Shown here piece after piece: positions 44,285 through 52,373 of a stretch of 64,000 bases of DNA. The stretch is from contig NZ_BAXA01000009.1 in NCBI RefSeq assembly GCF_000698125.1, forward strand, positions 81,944-145,943. Direction: 5' to 3'. The first letter of the stretch is position 1. Every line of letters begins with the position of its first letter. The notes below the pieces were generated by a model. That model was not told the DNA's origin. It worked only from the letters and a program-made list of their open reading frames with translations, and ran no database searches. The stretch is from Geomicrobium sp. JCM 19038. Its GTDB lineage: Bacteria; Bacillota; Bacilli; Bacillales; Marinococcaceae. The position numbers were made by a program, and so were the translations under genes.

Positions 44285-44927
44285 AAACGTCGTCATTCAT
44301 GACGGTGCAACTGTCGGAGAAAATGTCACGATTGGCGACAATTCAGTTATTTATAGCGATGTAATTCTTGAAGACAACGTCACCATTGGTCCGAACAATG
44401 TTATTGGAATAGTGGCGGGTGGAAATGACCGTATGCGTAAAGACAATCAAAGCATTACCCCTCTTGTCATAAAATCTGGAACGAAGACAGGCAGTCTCGT
44501 TGCTCTCTATGCAGGAACGACTATCGGTCAGAGTTGTTTTTTTGGAGATTTGAGTAGTGTACGGGAAAATGTCACGATTGGGGATCGTACAGTGATTGGC
44601 AGGTCAGCAATTGTTGAACTTAATACAACCATTGGCTCTCGCTGTACCGTACAAACTGGTGCATACGTAACGGGAGATTCAATCGTTGAGGATGATGTGT
44701 TTATTGGTCCATGTGTCTCGATGTCGAACGATAAGTACATGGGAGCAAGACCGTTTGATATGAAAGGTCCCCATATTAAGCGAGGAGCAAAAATCGGTAA
44801 CAACGCAACACTGTTACCTGGCGTTGTTATCGGGGTTGAAACGATCGTTGGTGCAGGTGCAGTTGTAACGAAAAACACGAAGGATCAAGTAACCGTGGCA
44901 GGTGTACCAGCGAAAGAGTTGTCTTAA
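44268..44927 (+). CDS. WbpD-like hexapeptide-repeat N-acetyltransferase
   Basis: 219 aa left-handed beta-helix acyltransferase: at least ten [IV]G-x4 hexapeptides (IGKNVVIHDGATVGENVTIGDN, VFIGPCVSMSNDKYMGARPF, IGNNATLLPGVVIG). The FIGPCVxxxND segment is characteristic of nucleotide-sugar 3-amino N-acetyltransferases such as WbpD, which acetylates UDP-GlcNAc(3NH2)A with acetyl-CoA. All four partner enzymes of that pathway are within 8 kb. Overlaps the upstream glycosyltransferase. RBS AAGGAAG. Substrate inferred from context. Confidence 0.85.
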   Translation: MPKIGKNVVIHDGATVGENVTIGDNSVIYSDVILEDNVTIGPNNVIGIVAGGNDRMRKDNQSITPLVIKSGTKTGSLVALYAGTTIGQSCFFGDLSSVRENVTIGDRTVIGRSAIVELNTTIGSRCTVQTGAYVTGDSIVEDDVFIGPCVSMSNDKYMGARPFDMKGPHIKRGAKIGNNATLLPGVVIGVETIVGAGAVVTKNTKDQVTVAGVPAKELS

Positions 44928-44937
44928 GAAAGGGACG

Positions 44938-45990
44938 TTATGAGCGAGAGAATTCTCGCTTTAGCGTCTTAACAATAAGGGTTGCTGCATCCCCTTCACC
45001 GAAAAGTGGGGGATGTTCTGTTGGACGCTTTCGTTCTTTCACAAGCTGTGGGAGTAATGGAAGGTCTTTTTCTTTTACAAGTGTATTCCAACGCGTCGCA
45101 ACGGTTTCGTGCCACTCAGTTTCTTCACGTAATGTAAAGCACGGAACAGAAAGTACATAAGCTTCTTTTTGAATCCCACCAGAATCGGTCAGGATTGCTT
45201 GGCTATGGCTAAGTAGAGTGAGCATATCAAAGTAAGGCAAGGGCGGTAAAAACCGAAGTCTGTCGTACGGACTACCATTCAATTGTTCAATTGCCTTTTT
45301 TGTTCTTGGGTGTAGTGGTAGGTAGACAGGATAGTCTAGCATTTGCAAGTGATTTAAGTACGTATGAAGTCGCTTGGCATCATCGATCAGTTCTGCGCGA
45401 TGTAACGTCGTTACATAGTAAGGTTTTTCTCGTAACTGGTGTTCTTCGAGAATTGTTGATTCTTTTAAAGCGACTGTCTTGTAATGAAGGCATGCATCAA
45501 CCATTAAGTCACCACTCACGATAATTGAACCGTTTATGTTTTCTTTTGTTAATTGGATTGCTGACTGCTCGGTCGGACAAAAGCACCAGGTTGCGAGGTG
45601 GTCGCTCACAACGCGGTTGTATTCTTCAGGCATACGCCGATTAAAGCTACGTAAGCCCGCTTCGACATGAGCAAGTGGAAGTTGCAATTTAGACGCGGCC
45701 AGACTGCCAGCGAGCGTACTGACTGTATCACCGTATACGATTACGATATCAGGTTTAAGTTGGGCAAAAGTCTCTTCTAACCCAACGATCATGGATCCTA
45801 AGTCATCATCACGATGATGCAATTGAACATCAGGCTTTTTTAATTGAAGTTGTGAAAAAAAGACATCTGACATGGCTGCATCGTAATGTTGCCCCGTATG
45901 AATGAGTGTTTCATGTTGTCGAAGTTGTTTTGATACCATAGCGGCTTTCATAAATTGAGGTCTCGCACCAACGACCGTTGCAATTTTCAT
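44938..45990 (-). CDS. UDP-N-acetylglucosamine 2-epimerase family enzyme (WecB/WbpI type)
   Basis: 350 aa; ATG 45990 with GGAGGGG. VVGARPQFMKAAMVSKQL, HTGQHYD, VYGDTVSTLAGSLAA, HVEAGLRSFNRRMPEEYNRV, DSGGIQKEAY, LREETEWHETV are signatures of the nonhydrolysing epimerase. Compared with WecB/MnaA (about 376 aa) the length is nearer WbpI (354), which converts UDP-GlcNAc3NAcA to UDP-ManNAc3NAcA. The set of neighbouring WbpA/B/D/E-like genes favours the WbpI role; plain UDP-ManNAc synthesis remains possible. On the opposite strand to its neighbours. Confidence 0.85.
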   Translation of the reverse strand: MKIATVVGARPQFMKAAMVSKQLRQHETLIHTGQHYDAAMSDVFFSQLQLKKPDVQLHHRDDDLGSMIVGLEETFAQLKPDIVIVYGDTVSTLAGSLAASKLQLPLAHVEAGLRSFNRRMPEEYNRVVSDHLATWCFCPTEQSAIQLTKENINGSIIVSGDLMVDACLHYKTVALKESTILEEHQLREKPYYVTTLHRAELIDDAKRLHTYLNHLQMLDYPVYLPLHPRTKKAIEQLNGSPYDRLRFLPPLPYFDMLTLLSHSQAILTDSGGIQKEAYVLSVPCFTLREETEWHETVATRWNTLVKEKDLPLLPQLVKERKRPTEHPPLFGEGDAATLIVKTLKREFSRS

Positions 45991-46047
45991 ATGTCCCCTC
46001 CAAGTTACATTCGCATACTACTATTCATATGGAGGAGGTGGAATTCT

Positions 46048-47265
46048 ATGAAAAAGAGAAGCGTGTGTATGCTCATTAGTGAACATCCGTACGAAGATGC
46101 CCGTATTTTTGAACGGGAAGCAAAAAGCCTTGTAGGTGCGGGGTATAACGTGACAATGCTCGTACCGCAGTTTAAAGGAACGTTACTCGGAATTGAAGGG
46201 GCGCCTTTAAAGAAAAAAGTCGAACCGTTTTGTGAGGCAGGGGTGACGATTATTCCTTATGAAGCAACGAATGTTCAGTCACAGTTCACTCTTGATCAAA
46301 CGAAAGAACATAGTCGTACACTTGCCAAGTGTGGTGCAGAAATTGACGCAGACGTCTACCATGCTCATGAGCCGTCTTCACTCGTTGCAGCTGTTCAAAT
46401 AAAACGTACAAAGCCACATGCAAAGGTGATCTTTGATAGTCATGAATTGGTCATTGATGCTCGTGCAAAAACGTCCAATCGTCGGCAACGACAATATGAA
46501 AACGTGTTCCGTGAACTGTTAAAAGACGTTGACGCGCTCATCACTGTGTCGCCATCCATTGCAAAAGACTGTTACGACCATGGATACAAAGGTCCATCTG
46601 AGCTGATCTACAATGCGCCTCGACTAAGTTCACCTCCAAAACTAAAACAATCAATCCGTACGATCGGTTATGTTGGAACGGTAACGAAAGAAAAAGGGAA
46701 TTGGCACAAATTACTTGAGCTTGCCTCAGAGAGCAATTATCACGTTAAAGTAATCGGTGGTGCCTCGAAATTTACGGAACCATTAGGCATTCCTAAAAAA
46801 CTTCAAAATCGAATTCACATACGTGGGTGGGTTCCGTATCGTCACATCGCTGCCGAATTGCAAGATGTAGATGTTGGTTGGATTGATATGGACCTTTCAA
46901 CCGCATTAAATCGGGACTATGCACTTCCGAATAAGTTTTTTAGCTACTTGGACGCAGGTGTTCCTGTCCTCGTGAATCGCTGTAAAGATATGCGCAATTT
47001 TATTGAGCGTTATTCGTGTGGGGCAAGTGTGCCAAAGTCAGTGGCGAATGCTCAAGATTATTTAAAGCAACTTGCTTTAATGGAAGGCAACCTTTCGACA
47101 TTTAGTCGCAATGCCCGGAACGTCATGGAGACGACTGCTTCATGGGAGAAAATGGAGATTCGTTTAATTGAATTGTACGGTGCGTTATTTGAGCATCGTA
47201 ACTGCCAGATTGTCCAATCGTTTTCCTTCGTACTCACATATTGTAATTCTAGAAATATATGTTAA
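46048..47265 (+). CDS. Family 4-type glycosyltransferase
   Basis: 405 aa from ATG 46048 (MKKRSVCMLISEHPYEDARIFEREAKSL) with GGAGGTGG. GT-B fold: DVYHAHEPSSLVAA, VIFDSHE, ITVSPSIAKDC, GYVGTVTKEKGNWHKLLEL, YALPNKFFSYLDAGVPVLVN (donor site). Cytoplasmic, adds a sugar to a lipid- or protein-linked glycan. The last 20 residues (HRNCQIVQSFSFVLTYCNSRNIC) do not look like a normal end; a one-base loss near 47195 would give a stop right after EHR. It lies 22 nt upstream of the dehydrogenase gene, so probably co-transcribed. Confidence 0.85.
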   Translation: MKKRSVCMLISEHPYEDARIFEREAKSLVGAGYNVTMLVPQFKGTLLGIEGAPLKKKVEPFCEAGVTIIPYEATNVQSQFTLDQTKEHSRTLAKCGAEIDADVYHAHEPSSLVAAVQIKRTKPHAKVIFDSHELVIDARAKTSNRRQRQYENVFRELLKDVDALITVSPSIAKDCYDHGYKGPSELIYNAPRLSSPPKLKQSIRTIGYVGTVTKEKGNWHKLLELASESNYHVKVIGGASKFTEPLGIPKKLQNRIHIRGWVPYRHIAAELQDVDVGWIDMDLSTALNRDYALPNKFFSYLDAGVPVLVNRCKDMRNFIERYSCGASVPKSVANAQDYLKQLALMEGNLSTFSRNARNVMETTASWEKMEIRLIELYGALFEHRNCQIVQSFSFVLTYCNSRNIC

Positions 47266-47287
47266 TTCTAGGATTGAAGGTGAAGAT

Positions 47288-48580
47288 ATGAACAAACAAA
47301 CCGTTGCGGTTGTCGGTCTTGGAAAGATTGGACTTACATTAGCCGCAGTATACGCAACCAATAATTATAACGTCATTGGATGTGACGTGAATAAAGATGT
47401 CGTTCAAGCAGTGAACGCAGGCAAAAGCCACATTGATAATGAACCAGGTCTTCCAGAACTTGTAAAGAAGGCGCATGATACCCAAACGTTACGTGCAACA
47501 ACGAACACGTCTGAAGCCGTTTCAAAGTCTTCCATTGTTGTGGTCATTGTCCCTGTGCTCATTGATTCTAGTAACGATGTGAGCTACACCTACATTGACA
47601 GTGCAACAGAAGCAATTGGCAAAGGTCTGCAAAAAGGAACTACGGTCATTTATGAGACGACGTTGCCAACAGGAGATACACGTGAGCGTTTCGGTCGCAA
47701 GCTTGAAGAATTGTCACAATTGAAGATGGGAAGTGATTTCTATCTTGCATACAGTCCAGAGCGTGTGTATTCAAATACAATTATTCGTGACTTAAAGCTA
47801 TATCCTAAGATCGTTGGAGGCGTTAATGAAGAAAGTCTAATTTACGCAAGTGCATTTTATCGTGCTGCTCTCCAATGTGAAGTACTTCCTGTGGAAAGCA
47901 CAGAAACTGCCGAATTTGCTAAAGTAGCTGAATGTGTGTACCGCGATGTGAACATTGCGCTCGCAAACGAATTGGCCGTCTATGCAGATGCATGTGGTGT
48001 AAATCTAAAAGAAGCAGCAAATGCGAGCAATACCCAACCATTCTCACACATTCACGCTGCTGGTATTGGGGTAGGAGGTCATTGTATACCGATCTATCCG
48101 TACTTTTTCATCTCCCGTGGTTTGCAGAATGGGATTATTCAAGAGTCACGTAAAACGAATGACAACATGGCGAGCTATGCTCTTTCAAGAATTGAAAAAC
48201 AACAAGGTTCCCTTAAGGATTCACAAGTACTCATTTTAGGATTATCGTACCGAGAGAACGTTAAAGAAACGGAGAAATCTACAACCTGGCTCTTAATCGA
48301 CCAACTAGAGGCGAAAGGTGCGAAAGTATCCGTAAACGATCCGCACTACGATGCACAAGAGTTTTTGAGTTATGGTATAAAGAATAACGATCTATCGCCC
48401 GAAGCAGTGAAAGATGTTGATGTAATTATCTTGCAAGCAAACCATCAAGAATACAAAAAAGTAAATTTCAACATGTTCCAAAAGGATGCACTATTCTTTG
48501 ACGGTAGAAATGCATTCCATCGCGATGGTATCATCTCTGCTGGGCTTCGCTACGATGCAATTGGAGGTGCGAAGTCGTGA
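47288..48580 (+). CDS. UDP-N-acetyl-hexosamine 6-dehydrogenase (WbpA/WecC type)
   Basis: 430 aa. ATG 47288 (MNKQTVAVVGLGKIGLTLAAVYA) with AAGGTGAAG. N-terminal Rossmann GLGKIGL, YETTLPTGDTRE, YSPERVYSNTI, EFAKVAECVYRDVNIALANELA, and catalytic Cys266 in GIGVGGHCIPIYPYF, then LGLSYRENVKETEKSTTW. Oxidises C6 of a UDP-HexNAc in two NAD+-dependent steps. With the adjacent WbpE/WbpB/WbpD/WbpI-like genes, UDP-GlcNAc is the likely substrate. Overlaps the aminotransferase gene by 4 nt (GTGA). Confidence 0.88.
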   Translation: MNKQTVAVVGLGKIGLTLAAVYATNNYNVIGCDVNKDVVQAVNAGKSHIDNEPGLPELVKKAHDTQTLRATTNTSEAVSKSSIVVVIVPVLIDSSNDVSYTYIDSATEAIGKGLQKGTTVIYETTLPTGDTRERFGRKLEELSQLKMGSDFYLAYSPERVYSNTIIRDLKLYPKIVGGVNEESLIYASAFYRAALQCEVLPVESTETAEFAKVAECVYRDVNIALANELAVYADACGVNLKEAANASNTQPFSHIHAAGIGVGGHCIPIYPYFFISRGLQNGIIQESRKTNDNMASYALSRIEKQQGSLKDSQVLILGLSYRENVKETEKSTTWLLIDQLEAKGAKVSVNDPHYDAQEFLSYGIKNNDLSPEAVKDVDVIILQANHQEYKKVNFNMFQKDALFFDGRNAFHRDGIISAGLRYDAIGGAKS

Positions 48581-49664
48581 TTCCTATGGTGGATCTAAAA
48601 AAAGAATACGAATTGTTAAAAGAAGCCATTCAAAAGGAAATAAATGAAGTGCTAGAAAGCGGCATTTATATTCTAGGACCGAAGTGCGCAGAGTTGGAAC
48701 ACCAATTTGTGCAATACAACCAAACAAAGCATGCCGTTGGTGTTGCCAACGGCACAGATGCGTTATACCTCGCTGTAAAAGCGTTAGGGATTGGTCCAGG
48801 AGACGAAGTCATTACGACACCATTTACGTTTTTCGCAAGTGGTGAAGCAATCGCAGAAGCAGGGGCAACACCGGTATTTGTCGATATTGATCTGAAAACG
48901 TACAACATTGATCACCATAAAATTGAAGAGAAAATCACTTCGAAAACCAAGGCATTGCTCGTCGTTCATCTGTTCGGAAAGCTGTGTGACATGGAACACA
49001 TTATGCAGCTAGCGAAGAAGCATAATCTTTATGTTATTGAAGACGCCTGCCAAGCAGTTGGAACGAAAGATGCTAACGGACAGTTCGCAGGGACAATAGG
49101 TGATGTTGGTTGCTTTTCATTTTTTCCTTCGAAAAATTTAGGTGCTTTTGGCGATGGTGGGATGGTCGTTACGAAAGACTTTAAGATATACGACAAACTG
49201 TGCGAACTACGCAACCATGGTAGTGTAAAGAAATATGAACATGCGAGCATCGGCATTAACAGTCGTCTGGATGAGATTCAGGCTGCCATTTTGCTCGTAA
49301 AGCTTAATTATTTGGATTTGTTTTTGCATAAACGTCAAGTGATCGCAAACGTTATTGTGAGGCACTATCCAAGGTTTCGCAAATGCCAGAGATGAAGGGA
49401 CATACTTTTCATCAGTTTTGTTTTGAAGTTGAAGAACGGGATGCGCTCATGTCTTATTTACAAAAGCGTGGCATCTCTTCAGCTGTGTATTATCCAATCC
49501 CTCTCCACTTGCAACAAGCCTTTACGCATTTAGGATACAAAGAAGGGGATTTTAGCGTATCAGAGAACGCCGCAAAGCACATTGTCGGATTACCGATTTC
49601 ACCAGAACTATCCATGACGGACCAAGAAATGATTATTCAAGCAGTCAAAGACTTTCACAAGTAA
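48577..49664 (+). CDS. DegT/DnrJ/EryC1 sugar aminotransferase, WbpE-like (one frameshift)
   Basis: GTG 48577. MIPMVDLKKEYELLKEAIQ; LGPKCAELE; VGVANGTDALYLAVKALGIGPGDEV; TPFTFFASGEAI; EDACQAVG; PLP-lysine in FFPSKNLGAFGDGG (about residue 184); GINSRLDEIQAAIL. One base is missing near 49352 (GCAAACGTTATTG), and the restored text reads RYCEALSKVSQMPEMKGHTFHQF. 362 aa after repair, like WbpE (359). It would place an amino group at C3 of the 3-keto sugar made by a WbpB-like dehydrogenase, using glutamate. Confidence 0.88.
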
Positions 49665-50731
49665 CGAAGAAAATCATTCCATTTGGAATGGTTTTTTTTC
49701 GTGATGGATTCATCGTGTTTTCGAACGTTGTATACGGTAAAGTCGGCGTAATGGAACGGATAGTGGTTTAGCCATTCTCTTAACAGAAGGACGTCTTCAA
49801 ACAACCGCCCGTCATGAAATGAAGAAGCAGGGTATCCACCTAGTGCTTGTAAGGACGATGTATGGTACAGACGTGGACCGAGTGGAAAAGGGTAGCGCAA
49901 AAGGTCCTTCTGATTACGCACCGCTTTACCTTTTGCAATCTTTTTGAAGGTAACGGTCTTTTGTTCTTGTTTCCAATGACGAAAGTTACCATATAGTAAT
50001 CCTTCTTTGATAGAAGTTGTGTTTATTAGCATTTTTATCGTTGCAATCGCATCAGGATCAAGCCAATCGTCTGCATCTAATTCAAGTACCCACTCACTCG
50101 TGATGAAGGGAATCACTTGATTTAAAGCTTTGCTTTTGCCTACATTCTCAGGCATTTGATGTGTCGTGAGTGTAGGCAGATTCGTTTGTTCAACAAGAGC
50201 GACGGTGTTGTCTGTGGAAGCATCATCAACAAAGAGGGTCTGTGCAACACTTGCAGATTGTTCTGCGATTGAATGCAGGCAATTGCTTATAAATCGCTCT
50301 GCATTATAGGAAGCAATCATAATTGAGATCGAGGGATCGTCGTTTTGGATGAGTGATGGTTCGATGTATTTTTTACAAAGCCGTGCTTTTTCACGAGATG
50401 CTTTCGTCTTTGAGAGCCTCGAGATGGAATGTAATTGCATGTATTCGATGTTTTCTACCTGTAATCGTGATAACCACATGAAATAACGCGCTTCTGGAAA
50501 AGGAGCTTCTACAGCGAGCGGCAAAGGTGTGCTTTGTAGCGTTTCCATTCGAATGAAGAGATAGATATACGAGTCTTTGTAAGAAGCAAGGAGAGCGTGT
50601 TGATCGCTAAGCGCTTCAATGAGTTCTTGTAACTCGTAAGAGACATGTTTTTGAAACAATACTAACCCGTACGTTGCGCTCGTTTTAACTGGCGGCTCTT
50701 CGTCATAAGACCAAACGACGATGTGATTCAT
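49655..50731 (-). CDS. Family 2 glycosyltransferase
   Basis: 358 aa. An N-terminal extension (about residues 1-128) of no known fold precedes the GT-A domain: SISIMIASYNAERFISNCLHS, FVDDASTDNTVALVE, and the metal-binding DxD in LELDADDWLDPD. C-terminal FEDVLLLREWLNHYPF is the acceptor-side ED motif. Converges on the aminotransferase gene and overlaps its end by 10 nt. Cytoplasmic; sugar specificity unknown, but the locus points to ManNAc3NAcA or GlcNAc3NAcA glycans. Confidence 0.85.
   Translation of the reverse strand: MNHIVVWSYDEEPPVKTSATYGLVLFQKHVSYELQELIEALSDQHALLASYKDSYIYLFIRMETLQSTPLPLAVEAPFPEARYFMWLSRLQVENIEYMQLHSISRLSKTKASREKARLCKKYIEPSLIQNDDPSISIMIASYNAERFISNCLHSIAEQSASVAQTLFVDDASTDNTVALVEQTNLPTLTTHQMPENVGKSKALNQVIPFITSEWVLELDADDWLDPDAIATIKMLINTTSIKEGLLYGNFRHWKQEQKTVTFKKIAKGKAVRNQKDLLRYPFPLGPRLYHTSSLQALGGYPASSFHDGRLFEDVLLLREWLNHYPFHYADFTVYNVRKHDESITKKNHSKWNDFLRYL
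49671..49699 (+). terminator. Terminator of the wbpA-wbpE-like operon
   Basis: AAATCATTCC-ATTT-GGAATGGTTT followed by five T, inside the 3' end of the convergent glycosyltransferase gene. Confidence 0.85.
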
Positions 50732-50834
50732 AACACCACCTCAAAATAGGTTCAACTTGTAGTAAGAGTGCACACGCAAACTTACTTGTTTATGCATCTA
50801 CTATATAGATATTAGAGAATTGGAGGAGTATACC

Positions 50835-51029
50835 GTGAACATTGCTTCATTATATAACTTATTCCAAAGTATGATCGACCAAGAGGTCGAAGTAAGCGTT
50901 CCATTTGGTGTTGTCAGTGGTGTTGTTCAGGCTGTATATCCAGATTATGTAGTGCTACAAGAAATAGACGGTACGTTTCTATTGATACGCTTAGATCAGA
51001 TTGAAGTCGTTACTGAATCCGTTTCGTAA
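50835..51029 (+). CDS. DUF2642-type small protein
   Basis: 64 aa from GTG 50835 with GGAGGAG (50821-50827). MNIASLYNLFQSMIDQEVEVSVPFG and VVSGVVQAVYPDYVVLQEIDGTFLLIRLDQI fit the DUF2642 fold, a small SH3/LSm-like beta-barrel common in Bacillus spore coat and exosporium-associated proteins. No signal peptide. Followed 17 nt later by a similar small gene. Its place among glycosyltransferases hints at a spore-surface glycoprotein layer, which is inference. Confidence 0.75.
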   Translation: MNIASLYNLFQSMIDQEVEVSVPFGVVSGVVQAVYPDYVVLQEIDGTFLLIRLDQIEVVTESVS

Positions 51030-51046
51030 AGAAAGGAGACTAAATC

Positions 51047-51250
51047 ATGTTTGAATTTTTATTTGTTCTAGAGTTGCAATCAAGAATCGGGACAAGCGTT
51101 CAACTGGCCACCTCAAACCAATATTTTGAAGGAACGATTCTTGATGCATCGTTTAGCGTTGTCGCGTTAGAGACCGATGATGGATATGGAGTGAATAGAC
51201 ACTATATAAGCGTTTCCGATATTAATTTTCTACGAATCAGCGAAGTGTAA
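51047..51250 (+). CDS. Second DUF2642-like small protein
   Basis: 67 aa, ATG 51047 with AAAGGAGA. MFEFLFVLELQSRIGTSVQLATSNQYFEGTILDASFSVVALETDDGYGVNRHYISVSDINFLRI has the same strand order as its neighbour (L-x3-IGTxVxLxT, xGxIxDxSxxVVxLET, I-x-VxDIxxL), so the pair probably arose by duplication. Same operon, ended by the strong terminator at 51250. Function unknown. Confidence 0.7.
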   Translation: MFEFLFVLELQSRIGTSVQLATSNQYFEGTILDASFSVVALETDDGYGVNRHYISVSDINFLRISEV

Positions 51251-51301
51251 AAAAGAAGTAAGGCGAGTCTATCATGTGATAGCCGCCTTACTTCTTTTTT
51301 A
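51250..51301. terminator. Bidirectional terminator
   Basis: AAAAAAGAAGTAAGGCG / CGCCTTACTTCTTTTTT with an inner CTATC/GATAG stem. Very strong; has A/T runs on both sides, so it serves the DUF2642 pair and the convergent oxidoreductase. Confidence 0.92.
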
Positions 51302-52220
51302 TTGCATCGCTAATCATGCTAGAGAGTTGTAACGCTTTGATCCCTTCATCTGCACTCACAGAGGGCGGGCGCTTTGCTTTAATGCAGTCGATAAAGTCTT
51401 GTAATTCAAGTGTTAATGGCTGTAAATACGAAGGGATATAAATGGTTTCTGTCGAAGTTCTTGGATAGCCGTACGTCAATTGATCTAGTCGTTTCGTAAT
51501 CGTAATTTGATTACTTAATAAGTCAGCTGAAATGTACGCATCTTCTGCAAGAATGATAATGGAGCGTACTTTCTTTGTTGAACGAAAACTTGCGGTTAGT
51601 TCGACAATCATACCTTCTTTCGAACGGGCTATGACGGAGGCATGCGAAGGGTTTTCATCCGTAATTCCAAACGTATGAAGCTCTTCAAAATGTTTGCCAC
51701 TTAATGCGTGCACAAGATAAAGGTCATGAATCATCAGGTCGTGCACGACATCGATGTTTCGCATCTGTTCATGAAACGGTGCCATCCGATGCGTCTCAAT
51801 CGCTAAGATTTTCTCCTGTTTGACAATGGTTCGTAGTGTTTTAATGAGCGGATTAAACAGTTCAATGTGTCCAACTTGTAAAATAATGTTGGCTTTATTT
51901 GCAGCATTTTTCAAAGCGATCGCTTCAAGTTCAGTGGCAGCGATTGGTTTTTCCATGAGCACATGAACGCCTTTTCGAATGCAAGCCATTCCAACTTCAT
52001 AATGAAACGGGGTTGGTACGGTAATGCTGACGGCGTCAACATCATCTAACAGTGCGTCTAGCGAATTGTATGCGACTGCACCATAGCGGTTAGCGGCATC
52101 TGCGCATCTCAATTGATCGACGTCATAAACACCAACCAGTGTACAATGGTTTCGAAGTGTTGCATATGTGCGTAAATGGTTTTCACCCATATTTCCAGTT
52201 CCGATTACACCTACGTTCAT
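51288..52220 (-). CDS. Gfo/Idh/MocA-family NAD(P)-dependent oxidoreductase, WbpB-like
   Basis: 310 aa. N-terminal Rossmann GVIGTGNMGENHLRTYATL, VSITVPTPFHYEVGMAC, the family signature GVHVLMEKPIA, then GHIELFNPLI and a conserved His (HDLMIHDLYLV). WbpB-like enzymes oxidise C3 of UDP-GlcNAcA so that WbpE can aminate it; with WbpA, E, D and I-like genes around, this role is likely though family members also act on inositol or other sugars. Minus strand, alone, shares the terminator with the DUF2642 pair. Confidence 0.82.
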   Translation of the reverse strand: MNVGVIGTGNMGENHLRTYATLRNHCTLVGVYDVDQLRCADAANRYGAVAYNSLDALLDDVDAVSITVPTPFHYEVGMACIRKGVHVLMEKPIAATELEAIALKNAANKANIILQVGHIELFNPLIKTLRTIVKQEKILAIETHRMAPFHEQMRNIDVVHDLMIHDLYLVHALSGKHFEELHTFGITDENPSHASVIARSKEGMIVELTASFRSTKKVRSIIILAEDAYISADLLSNQITITKRLDQLTYGYPRTSTETIYIPSYLQPLTLELQDFIDCIKAKRPPSVSADEGIKALQLSSMISDAIKKK

Positions 52221-52373
52221 CGTTGTCCCCTCACTTTCGGTTTCAATGATTCGTAACAGTTTATGCTAGATTGCTCGAAACGAATGGACAAACCGCCAAT
52301 GATTGAAAAAAATAAGACAATACTACAGATAAATTGTAGAATTAAACTAGATTTCTAAAAATGGAGGAATACG

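Noticed and set aside
44938..45990. Hydrolysing UDP-GlcNAc 2-epimerase (NeuC type) for sialic acid
   Set aside because: No NeuB or NeuA genes nearby, and conserved HVEAGLRS and EETEWHETV segments fit the nonhydrolysing type.
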